From Sphingopyxis sp. (lineage in GTDB: Bacteria; Pseudomonadota; Alphaproteobacteria; Sphingomonadales; Sphingomonadaceae), in NCBI GenBank assembly GCA_016463225.1, contig JAEMRT010000020.1:29550-65313 (forward strand): DNA of 35,764 bases. The letters are read 5' to 3'. Position 1 is the stretch's first letter; every line of letters begins with the position of its first letter. The translations under genes were made by a program, and so were the position numbers. Below, one piece after another: positions 9,445-16,086 of the stretch. The notes under the pieces were generated by a model. That model was not told the origin of the DNA. It ran no database searches and was given only the letters and a program-made list of their open reading frames with translations.

Positions 9445-9921
9445 CTAACTCGTCGCCCCCGCGAAGGCGGGGGCCGTTGGCGTTTGTGCGTGACCGATAG
9501 CGGCCCCTGCCTTCGCAGGGGCTACGGACAGTGTCGCCAAACTAATCTCTGCCAACGCCCCGCGCACCGCGCCGTTCACGACGCCCCAATGCGGCTGCAC
9601 CTTGCAGCTGCCCTCGAGCGAGCAGTCGTGCCGCCCTTCGGCAACGCAGCTGGTCAGCGCGATCGGTCCTTCGACCGCTTCGATGATGTCGGCGACGCTG
9701 ATCGCCGCCGCGGGCCGTGCCAGGCGCACGCCGCCGCCGCTGCCGCGTGATGCAACGAGCAGACCGGCGCGGGCGAGGCCGCTCACCAGCTTCTGCGCGG
9801 TCGGTCCCGGTATCCCCGTCTGTTCGGCGAGCATGGCGGCGTGGAGCGGCACCGACCCGCACTGGCGGGCGGCGGCGCTCATCAGCACCACGGCATAATC
9901 GGCAAGATTGGACAGGCGCAT
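9445..9921 (-). CDS. Rrf2/IscR-type regulator of the suf operon
   Basis: A 158-residue winged-helix Rrf2-family repressor, first gene of the suf operon and probably its autoregulator. The recognition region lies in [28 protein letters not shown] (about 38-65, quoted here in parts: [23 protein letters not shown]). Cys92, Cys100 and Cys106 match the three cluster ligands of IscR-type proteins, so it likely senses cluster supply through a 2Fe-2S cluster. The core ends near residue 132; the last 26 residues (from VAPAKAGA to APAFAGATS) are encoded by a paired REP element and are not family sequence. GGAGA at 9926-9930 precedes the ATG. The family is known as SUF system regulator in many proteobacteria. 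Confidence 0.92.
   Translation of the reverse strand: MRLSNLADYAVVLMSAAARQCGSVPLHAAMLAEQTGIPGPTAQKLVSGLARAGLLVASRGSGGGVRLARPAAAISVADIIEAVEGPIALTSCVAEGRHDCSLEGSCKVQPHWGVVNGAVRGALAEISLATLSVAPAKAGAAIGHAQTPTAPAFAGATS
9455..9522. repeat. Paired REP-like palindromes forming the regulator's C-terminal codons
   Basis: Two hairpins: GCCCCCGC-GAAG-GCGGGGGC at 9455-9474 and GCCCCTGC-CTTC-GCAGGGGC at 9503-9522. Each has an 8-bp perfect stem, and the loops are complementary (GAAG/CTTC), so the two units face each other. A second pair with the same organisation is at 20360-20438. Here the pair is read in frame as the regulator's tail and ends about 15 nt before sufB. Confidence 0.85.
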
Positions 9922-9929
9922 CGTTTCTC

Positions 9930-9948
9930 CGTTCGCAAATTGCGAACG
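9930..9948. promoter_or_regulatory. Perfect 9-1-9 palindrome in the suf leader
   Basis: CGTTCGCAA-A-TTGCGAACG, a perfect inverted repeat ending next to the GGAGA ribosome site of the regulator gene. It may be a second operator or a leader hairpin that limits ribosome access. Which one cannot be told from sequence. Confidence 0.55.
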
Positions 9949-9957
9949 ATTCTTAAC

Positions 9958-9974
9958 TGGAGTAAATCACTCCA
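9958..9974. promoter_or_regulatory. Candidate operator of the suf regulator
   Basis: TGGAGT-AAATC-ACTCCA: 6-bp arms around 5 nt, embedded in an AT-rich flank. It lies just downstream of the -10 hexamer and covers the expected transcription start, the right position for repression. Its AT-flanked layout resembles the IscR type 1 site (arms around a short A/T core), but base identity is only partial. Confidence 0.6.
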
Positions 9975-9976
9975 CT

Positions 9977-10005
9977 TATATAGGCCAAGGCTCTGCGCGG
10001 TGCAA
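9977..10005 (-). promoter_or_regulatory. Sigma-70-like promoter of the suf operon
   Basis: On the minus strand TTGCAC (10005-10000) is separated by exactly 17 bp from TATATA (9982-9977). Expected start about 9970, inside the 9958-9974 palindrome. The leader to the regulator ATG is about 50 nt. Confidence 0.65.
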
Positions 10006-10031
10006 CCAAGCGGCGCTACACGGCGCCCAAG

Positions 10032-10070
10032 AAAAAAAGGCACCCATCCGGCTAATGCCAAATGAGTGCC
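10032..10070 (-). terminator. Rho-independent terminator
   Basis: On the minus strand GGCACTCAT (10070-10062) pairs with ATGGGTGCC (10047-10039) with one G-U wobble, and a small GGC/GCC hairpin sits in the loop. Seven T residues follow (10038-10032). It ends a minus-strand transcript coming either from the AraC gene 260 bp upstream or from the short unit at 10083-10195, and insulates the suf promoter. Confidence 0.75.
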
Positions 10071-10195
10071 AAGATGAAGGTCTCAGTCCTCGTCAGAGGA
10101 TGAGCTCTTCTGGGTCGCAAGGCTGAGATATGCCCGCGCGATGATTCGTGATTGGACGGAAACGCCAAAAGCGGCGTAGTGCATATTTTGATGGT
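10032..10195 (-). ncRNA. Candidate small RNA or 33-residue small ORF ending in a terminator
   Basis: The minus-strand segment between the REP palindrome and the terminator can fold: CGCC/GGCG near 10175-10163, an outer stem TCTCAG/CTGAGA enclosing a TCCTC-TGAC-GAGGA hairpin, then the terminator. It also holds an ORF at 10184-10083 of 33 codons ending KSSSSDED. No Shine-Dalgarno precedes its ATG; TTAACCAT, like a CtrA 8-mer half-site, lies directly upstream. I do not recognise a known RNA or peptide family. It could equally be the 3' untranslated end of the AraC transcript. Confidence 0.3.
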
Positions 10196-10232
10196 TAACG
10201 GGGCGTGGGGCCGGGATTGCCCCCGATCTAGT

Positions 10233-10308
10233 CGTCATTGCGAGCGCAGCGAAGCAATCCGGAGCGGCTTACTCAACTCTGGATTGCTTCGCTGCGCTCG
10301 CAATGACG
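10233..10308. repeat. Perfect 28-bp inverted repeat (interspersed palindrome family)
   Basis: Arms CGTCATTGCGAGCGCAGCGA... (10233-10260) and its exact reverse complement (10281-10308), separated by 20 nt. The arm sequence is of a type widely interspersed in proteobacterial genomes. This is the only copy seen in the window. It separates the AraC gene end from the unit at 10032-10195. Confidence 0.85.
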
Positions 10309-10326
10309 ATGGTGGGACTTGTGAGC

Positions 10327-11214
10327 CTAAGTTTCCGACACCAGCGGGCTGACCTTGCCGGCAAGCTGCTTGCGGCCCTTGGTTGTCGCTTCGGTATAGG
10401 AGGTTGGCTTGCTCAGCTGCCCCGGGGTCGCGCCAGCGAAGCGCTTGATCTCGCGGATCAGATGCGACTGGTCGTAAAAAGCATCGCCAAGCTGCGCCGA
10501 ATCGAGCCCTTCGCCGCGCGCGAGCGCCGATGCGGCGCGCACCGCGCGATATTTGCGCGCCAGCATCCGCGGCGACAGCCCGTAATAATGCTTCGTCATC
10601 CGTTCGACCGACCGGATCGACATGCCCGTCGCATCGACCAGGTCGGGAACCTGGGGGGAGGGCGATGCGGTCAGCCACTCGTCGACGGTGCGGATGAACC
10701 ACAAAGGCGCCGCCTCACCGCGCGTCAGCACTTCGCGTGCGAAATTGTTGCCGATGACCAGCCGCGCCTCGACATCCGCGGCTTGTTCCAGCGCCGTCGC
10801 TACCTCTTCGATCCACGGTCCGAACAGATCGGCGGCGTTGATCGCGCGGTCGGTCAGCTTTTCGGCGTCGTCGCCCATCAGCGTCGCCCAACCCGCAGGC
10901 AGCATGCCGAAGCCGAACAATTGCGCCGGACAATTGCTGATCGCGCGCACCCGTCCGCTTGTCGGGCCGATGATGATCGCGCGCGATACCGACGTGCGGT
11001 GGCCGTCGGCAAAGACATATTCGCCGTCGGCGTTGGTGACGAAACGGAACTGCGGCCGGTCGGCGCGTTCATATTCGTCGAAGCTCGGCATGTTGAGCCG
11101 CGCAAAATAGAAACTCGACACCATGTCCGCCAGATCGGGATCAGGCGGGAAATAGTGCAATTCGAACGGCGCGCTGCCGTCCACGCCTTCGCGTGAGGAT
11201 GATGCTTCTGACAT
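10327..11214 (-). CDS. AraC-family transcriptional regulator
   Basis: A DNA-binding regulator of 295 residues. The N-terminal two thirds resemble the ligand-sensing part seen in AraC proteins of the DUF6597-like type (HYFPPDPDLADMVSSFYFAR, then GPTSGRVRAI). The C-terminal HTH_18 domain covers about residues 195-280: MSIRSVERMTKHYYGLSPRMLARKYR is the first helix-turn-helix (in parts: SIRSVERMTKHYYG, SPRMLARKYR), and FYDQSHLIREIKRFAGATPGQ the second. ATG at 11214 is preferred; an in-frame TTG at 11268 would add 18 residues. A 7-bp hairpin (GGCAGCC/GGCTGCC, 11231-11252) lies upstream with GAGGAAAGG in its loop. Target genes are unknown. Confidence 0.88.
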   Translation of the reverse strand: MSEASSSREGVDGSAPFELHYFPPDPDLADMVSSFYFARLNMPSFDEYERADRPQFRFVTNADGEYVFADGHRTSVSRAIIIGPTSGRVRAISNCPAQLFGFGMLPAGWATLMGDDAEKLTDRAINAADLFGPWIEEVATALEQAADVEARLVIGNNFAREVLTRGEAAPLWFIRTVDEWLTASPSPQVPDLVDATGMSIRSVERMTKHYYGLSPRMLARKYRAVRAASALARGEGLDSAQLGDAFYDQSHLIREIKRFAGATPGQLSKPTSYTEATTKGRKQLAGKVSPLVSET

Positions 11215-11323
11215 GACGAGCCCAGACCGTGGCAGCCTTTCCTCAGGCTGCCTTGTTATATGAGACAAGTCATTTGCGTTTCATCCCTGCGCGTCAAGCG
11301 CGAAGTTTGTTTCTTTATTAGCT

Positions 11324-13147
11324 CTATTCGCTTTTTTGGGCAGCGATCCACGCGTCGACCCGCCGTTCGAGGATGTCGAGCGGGACCGGGCCCGATTTCA
11401 GGACGACGTCGTGGAAGGCGCGATAGTCGAACTTGGCCCCCATCGCTGCCTGCGCCCTGCCGCGCAATTCCATGATCTTCAGCTTGCCGATCAGGTAAGC
11501 GGTCGCCTGTCCCGGATAAACGATATAGCGCTCGATAGCCTTTTCGATGTCGCCGTCGGGATTGGGCGTATTGTCCTTCAGATATTTGATCGCCTGTTCA
11601 CGGGTCCAGCGCTTGTCGTGGATGCCGGTATCGACGACGAGGCGGCAAGCGCGCCACAGCTCCATGCCCAGCCGTCCGAAATCGCTATAGGGATCGGTGT
11701 AAAAGCCCATGTCCTTGGCCAGTTCCTCGGTATAGAGGCCCCAGCCTTCGGTGTAGGCGGTGAAACCGCCGAAGCGGCGGAAGGGCGGCAGGCCGGTCAG
11801 TTCGGTCTGCACCGCGCGCTGCAAATGATGTCCCGGCACGCCCTCATGGTATGCCAGCGCTTCCAGCTCGGTCTTGGGCATGTCGCGTAGGTCATAAAGG
11901 TTCACATAATAGGTGCCGGGGCGCGACCCATCGGGTGAGGGCGACTGGTAGAACGCCTTGCCCGCCGATTTCTCGCGGAACGCCTCGACCGCCTTCACCT
12001 GCAACGCCGCCTTGGGCAGCGTGTTGAAAAAGGCGGGCAGCCGCGCTTCCATCGCCTTGGTCCGGGCATCGACTTCGGCCAGATAGGCCTCGCGCGTAGT
12101 GTGATAATATTGCGGGCTGGTGCGCAGATGCTCGAAAAACTGCTGCAACGTCCCCTTGAAGCCGACCTTGGCCATAATCGTCTTCATCTCGCCATGGATG
12201 CGCGCGACTTCGGCGAGACCCAGGTCGTGGATCTGCGTCGCGGTCATGTCGGTCGTCGTATAATTGGCGAGCAGCGCTTCGTAATAGGCCTTGCCATCGG
12301 GCAGGCGCCACACCCCGTCCTGCGTCGGCGCACTCGCTTGCTGGCGCTTCATTTCGCTCAGCAGGCGGCCATAGGCGGGGCCGGCGCTGTCGGCCCACGC
12401 CGTCTTCGCCGCTGCGGTCAGCCGCGTCTTTTCGGCGGCATCGATGTCCAGCTTGGCGACCTTCGCCGCAAGATCCTCGACCACGGCGTTGTTCGGCCCT
12501 TGCAGATTGCCGATGTCCGAAATCAGATAGGCATAGACCCATTTCGGCGGCTGGACGCCGTTGGCGGCGCGCGCCACCGACTGCGCGGTCAGCGCGTCGA
12601 GCACCGGGCCAAGCCCGCGGATACGCTCAATATAGGCTTCGGCCTCGGCGGTGTTAGCGACACGGTGGATGTTGATCAGGAACGCGGGGAGCTGGCTCTG
12701 CGGACCATTCATCTGGTCAAAGACATAGCCGCGATCGCGAAACGGGAACAGCCGTTCGGCGCGTGCGGCCTGCGCGTTGAACAGTTCGAACGACAGCGCC
12801 TCGTCGGTCGACATCGCGCTGGGATCAAAGCTGCCGCGCATCGCCGCGGCGGTCGCCTGCTGTAATTTGTGGCTGGCGATCGCGGCCTCGTCGCTGACAT
12901 CGTTCCAGCGGCCATAATCGCCATCGCGAATCCCGCGATACGCCTTGCCTTGCGGGCTGAGCGACAGCTGCGCGGCGTCATAATTGTCGAAGAATTGGGC
13001 GAGGTTCGCCCCGGCAGGCACCGCGTCGGGGGCCGGCGACGAAGCGGCCGTAGCGGGCGCTTCCTGCATCGCGGCGGGGGCGCAGCCCGCGACGGCGAGC
13101 AGCGCGAGGCCGGTGGACAGGCGAGCGATGATGCGAAGCTGCGACAC
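11324..13147 (-). CDS. DUF885 family lipoprotein (putative zinc peptidase)
   Basis: 607 residues. A lipoprotein signal with lipobox LAVAGC near residue 22 is followed by an Ala/Pro/Ser linker and a large helical DUF885 domain. The core motif AYHEGVPGHHLQ (about residue 430 onward) contains the HExxxHH-like arrangement expected for a metallopeptidase-type site; GGFTAYTEGWGLYTEELA is another family block. Enzymatic activity is not established for most members. GTG at 13147 is chosen because GGGAG sits 7 nt upstream and the signal peptide begins there. A longer reading to 13243 would add an unlikely 32 residues. Divergent from pyrD, 94 bp away. Confidence 0.92.
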   Translation of the reverse strand: MSQLRIIARLSTGLALLAVAGCAPAAMQEAPATAASSPAPDAVPAGANLAQFFDNYDAAQLSLSPQGKAYRGIRDGDYGRWNDVSDEAAIASHKLQQATAAAMRGSFDPSAMSTDEALSFELFNAQAARAERLFPFRDRGYVFDQMNGPQSQLPAFLINIHRVANTAEAEAYIERIRGLGPVLDALTAQSVARAANGVQPPKWVYAYLISDIGNLQGPNNAVVEDLAAKVAKLDIDAAEKTRLTAAAKTAWADSAGPAYGRLLSEMKRQQASAPTQDGVWRLPDGKAYYEALLANYTTTDMTATQIHDLGLAEVARIHGEMKTIMAKVGFKGTLQQFFEHLRTSPQYYHTTREAYLAEVDARTKAMEARLPAFFNTLPKAALQVKAVEAFREKSAGKAFYQSPSPDGSRPGTYYVNLYDLRDMPKTELEALAYHEGVPGHHLQRAVQTELTGLPPFRRFGGFTAYTEGWGLYTEELAKDMGFYTDPYSDFGRLGMELWRACRLVVDTGIHDKRWTREQAIKYLKDNTPNPDGDIEKAIERYIVYPGQATAYLIGKLKIMELRGRAQAAMGAKFDYRAFHDVVLKSGPVPLDILERRVDAWIAAQKSE

Positions 13148-13241
13148 GATTTTCTCCCGGTTTTTCCGATGGCTTTTCGGTGATGCCCAATAGGTTGCGG
13201 CGGGGCTTGCCATAGCCGCGCGGGGCGCGCAATGGCGGGCC

Positions 13242-14312
13242 ATGTCGCTCTTCGCCTCCGCCGCCGATGCCGCCTATGCGCTGGTCCGCCCGATCGTTCA
13301 CGCCACCGATGGCGAGGCGGCGCACAATCTGACGCTCAGCGCTTTGCAGCCGCTGCCGCGCGCGCGCGCCGCGCTCACCAGCCCCGTGCTCGCCACCGAA
13401 TTTGCGGGGCTGCATTTCCCGAATCCGGTCGGCCTCGCGCCCGGTTTCGACAAGGACGCGCGCGTTGCGCATGCGATGCCGCATTTTGGTTTCGGTTTTG
13501 TCGAGGTCGGCACGCTGACCCCGCTGCCGCAGGACGGCAACCCGCGTCCGCGGCTGTTCCGGCTGATCGAGGACGGCGCGGTGATCAACCGCATGGGGTT
13601 CAACAACGGCGGGCAAGCGGCCGCAGCCGAGCGGATCATGTGCCTGCGCCGCCACGGCCTGCCGGTGCCGCTCGGCATCAATATCGGCGCCAACAAGGAC
13701 AGCGCCGACCGCATCGCCGACTATGCCAAAGGCACCGCGGCGATGGCGCCGCTCGCCGATTATCTGACCGTCAATATCAGCTCGCCGAACACGCCGGGGC
13801 TGCGTGCCTTGCAGGACAAGGCCGCGCTCGAGGCGCTGCTTGACGGCGTCGCCGCCGCGCAGCCCATGGGCGCGGCCAGGCCGGTGTTCCTGAAGGTCGC
13901 ACCCGACCTCGAGCCCGCCGACATCGACGACATCGTCGCGGTGGCGATCGACAAGGGTCTGGCCGCGGTGATCGTGTCGAACACCACGATCACGCGCCCG
14001 GCACTGGCATCGCGCCATGCCGGAGAAGCGGGCGGGTTGTCGGGCGCGCCGCTCGCCGAACTGGCGCTCCAGCGCGTTCGCGATTTCCACGTCGCCAGCG
14101 GCGGCAAGGTGCGGCTGGTCGCTGCAGGCGGCATCGCCTCGGCAGAGCAAGCCTGGGAACGTATCCGCGCCGGTGCCAGCCTGGTGCAGATATATTCGGC
14201 GATGGTCTATGCCGGGCCGGGCCTCGCGGCGCGCATCGCGCACGGACTCGAAAAGCTGGCGGTGCGCGATGGGTTTGCGCGGGTGAGTGACGCGGTCGGA
14301 AGCGCGCACTGA
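13242..14312 (+). CDS. pyrD: Dihydroorotate dehydrogenase (quinone), class 2
   Basis: Oxidises dihydroorotate to orotate in pyrimidine synthesis, passing electrons to the membrane quinone pool. 356 residues, normal length. The N-terminal amphipathic helix region (AAYALVRPIVHATDGEAAHN) is the class 2 mark. FMN/substrate motifs: GLAPGFDKDA, VEVGTLTPLPQDGNPRPRLFR, INRMGFNN, and NISSPNTPGLR with the class 2 catalytic Ser at about 181. VSNTTITRP and the phosphate-binding GGIAS... QIYSAMVYAGPGL complete the barrel. Weak Shine-Dalgarno (GGCGGG). Confidence 0.97.
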   Translation: MSLFASAADAAYALVRPIVHATDGEAAHNLTLSALQPLPRARAALTSPVLATEFAGLHFPNPVGLAPGFDKDARVAHAMPHFGFGFVEVGTLTPLPQDGNPRPRLFRLIEDGAVINRMGFNNGGQAAAAERIMCLRRHGLPVPLGINIGANKDSADRIADYAKGTAAMAPLADYLTVNISSPNTPGLRALQDKAALEALLDGVAAAQPMGAARPVFLKVAPDLEPADIDDIVAVAIDKGLAAVIVSNTTITRPALASRHAGEAGGLSGAPLAELALQRVRDFHVASGGKVRLVAAGGIASAEQAWERIRAGASLVQIYSAMVYAGPGLAARIAHGLEKLAVRDGFARVSDAVGSAH

Positions 14313-14352
14313 CAGGGTTGCGTTGGTCCGATGCGCGGGCCAAAGTCGCGGT

Positions 14353-16044
14353 ATGTTGAAAAGATTCCTGCCGCTTGCCGCGCTCATCACCCTGACCCTT
14401 CCGTTACCTGCCCTTGCTCAGGGGGTTACCTCGTCCGCCGACTCGCGCGCGACCGAAGCAGGGCGCGAGATTTTGCATCAGGGCGGCACGGCAGCCGACG
14501 CCGCCGTCGCGATGGTCGCGGTGCTGACATTGGTCGAACCACAATCGAGCGGTATCGGGGGCGGCGGCCTGATGCTGCACCATGATGCCAGGGACGGCAG
14601 CATATCGACGATCGACGGCCGTGAAATGGCGCCCGCGTCGGCAAAGCCCGATCGCTTCCTCGGCGCCGACGGCAAGCCGCGCGGCTATTCGGATGCCATT
14701 CCGGGCGGGTTGTCGGTGGGTATCCCCGGCAACATGCGGCTGATGGAAATGGCGCACAAGAAATGGGGCAAGCTGGAATGGGCGGCGCTGTTCCAACCGG
14801 CGATCAAGCTTGCCGAAGAGGGTTTTGAAGTCACCCCGGTGCTGCACAATTGGATGACGCGTTTCGAATCCCTGTGGAAGGATTTTCCTGAAGCGCGCGC
14901 GATCTATTATGTTGATGGCAAGCCCGCGCCGGTCGGCACCCGCATCCGCAATCCCGCCTATGCCGCGCTGCTGCGCGACGTTGCGGCGCGCGGTCCCAAT
15001 GCGTTTTATAGCGGGGCCAGTGCCAAGGCGATCAGCGACGCGGTGGCGAAAGCGCCGCGCAATGCGGCACAGCTCACCGTCAAGGACGTGGCTGCCTACA
15101 AGGCCAAGGAACGCCCGGCGGTTTGCACCAGCTATCGCATCTACAAGGTGTGCGGTATGGGGCCGCCATCGTCGGGCGCGACCACGGTCTTCGGCATTCT
15201 CGGGATGGTCGAGGGCTGGGACATGAAGGCGATGGGCAAGGAAAATCCGATGAGCTGGCACCTGCTCGCCGAGGCGATGCAGCTGTCCTATGCCGACCGC
15301 GCCGCCTATCTGGGTGATGGTGATTTCGTCGATGTCCCGGTGACGGGCCTGCTCGACAAAAAATATCTGGCCGAGCGCCGCCAGCTGATCTCGCCGTTCG
15401 GCGCCGCGGGCCGCTACGAACCCGGCACGCCCCCGGGGGCCAAACCGCGCGCCGCCACCGTGCCGATCCCCGAGCAAGGGACGACGCATTTCGCCGTGGC
15501 CGATCAGGCGGGCAATGTCGTGTCGATGACCTCGACCATCGAAAGCATCTTTGGCAGCCACCTGATCGCCAACGGCTATTTCCTCAACAACGAACTCACC
15601 GACTTCGATCTCGCACCGATCCAGAACGGCGTGCTGACCGCCAACCGCGTGCAGGCAGGCAAGCGTCCGCTGTCGTCGATGTCGCCGACGATCGTTTACG
15701 GCCCCGATGGTAAGGTCGTGCTCGCCGTCGGTTCGGCGGGTGGCAAGCGCATCATCATGCATGTGACCAAAGTGTTGGTTGGCGTGCTCGACTGGGGGCT
15801 CGATGCCAAGACCGCGATGCAGCTGCCCAATCTCTATTTCGGCGATAATGGTGTGCTGATCGAAAATACCGACGCGGGGGAGGCGGTCGCCGCGAAGATG
15901 AAACCCTTCGGCTATAATTTCACGCCCACCGACCTCGGGTCCAAGCTCAACGCGGTCGAGCGCGTCGGCGATGGATGGCGCGGCGCAGCCGATCCGCGCG
16001 GTCCGGGGACATCGTCGGTGGATGGCGCGCCGCCGCAAGGCTAA
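14353..16044 (+). CDS. ggt: Gamma-glutamyltransferase, secreted
   Basis: Periplasmic N-terminal-nucleophile enzyme cleaving glutathione and other gamma-glutamyl compounds; 563 residues. A Sec signal (LKRFLPLAALITLTLPLPALAQ) is evident. SGIGGGGLMLHHD matches the family N-terminal region. The autoprocessing/catalytic Thr is Thr377 in GTTHFAVADQAGNVVSMT, which would split the precursor into large and small subunits. SSMSPTIV and GSAGGKRI are the small-subunit substrate-binding segments. ATG at 14353 fits the signal peptide; upstream in-frame codons overlap pyrD. It follows pyrD by 40 bp. Confidence 0.95.
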   Translation: MLKRFLPLAALITLTLPLPALAQGVTSSADSRATEAGREILHQGGTAADAAVAMVAVLTLVEPQSSGIGGGGLMLHHDARDGSISTIDGREMAPASAKPDRFLGADGKPRGYSDAIPGGLSVGIPGNMRLMEMAHKKWGKLEWAALFQPAIKLAEEGFEVTPVLHNWMTRFESLWKDFPEARAIYYVDGKPAPVGTRIRNPAYAALLRDVAARGPNAFYSGASAKAISDAVAKAPRNAAQLTVKDVAAYKAKERPAVCTSYRIYKVCGMGPPSSGATTVFGILGMVEGWDMKAMGKENPMSWHLLAEAMQLSYADRAAYLGDGDFVDVPVTGLLDKKYLAERRQLISPFGAAGRYEPGTPPGAKPRAATVPIPEQGTTHFAVADQAGNVVSMTSTIESIFGSHLIANGYFLNNELTDFDLAPIQNGVLTANRVQAGKRPLSSMSPTIVYGPDGKVVLAVGSAGGKRIIMHVTKVLVGVLDWGLDAKTAMQLPNLYFGDNGVLIENTDAGEAVAAKMKPFGYNFTPTDLGSKLNAVERVGDGWRGAADPRGPGTSSVDGAPPQG

Positions 16045-16086
16045 GCTACAACGATAACAGATCAAAATTCGCGGAGAGTGACAGGC

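Noticed and set aside
7899..9500. A 533-codon plus-strand frame opposite sufB
   Set aside because: sufB is clearly coded on the other strand; no motif in the plus-strand translation.
10233..10308. CRISPR-like or attachment-site interpretation of the palindromes
   Set aside because: Copies are inverted pairs scattered at irregular distances with no regular spacers, cas genes, integrase or direct-repeat duplication.
12978..14390. A 470-codon minus-strand frame opposite pyrD
   Set aside because: pyrD is unmistakable on the plus strand; the reverse frame has Arg/Gln/His-rich noise and overlaps the DUF885 gene start.
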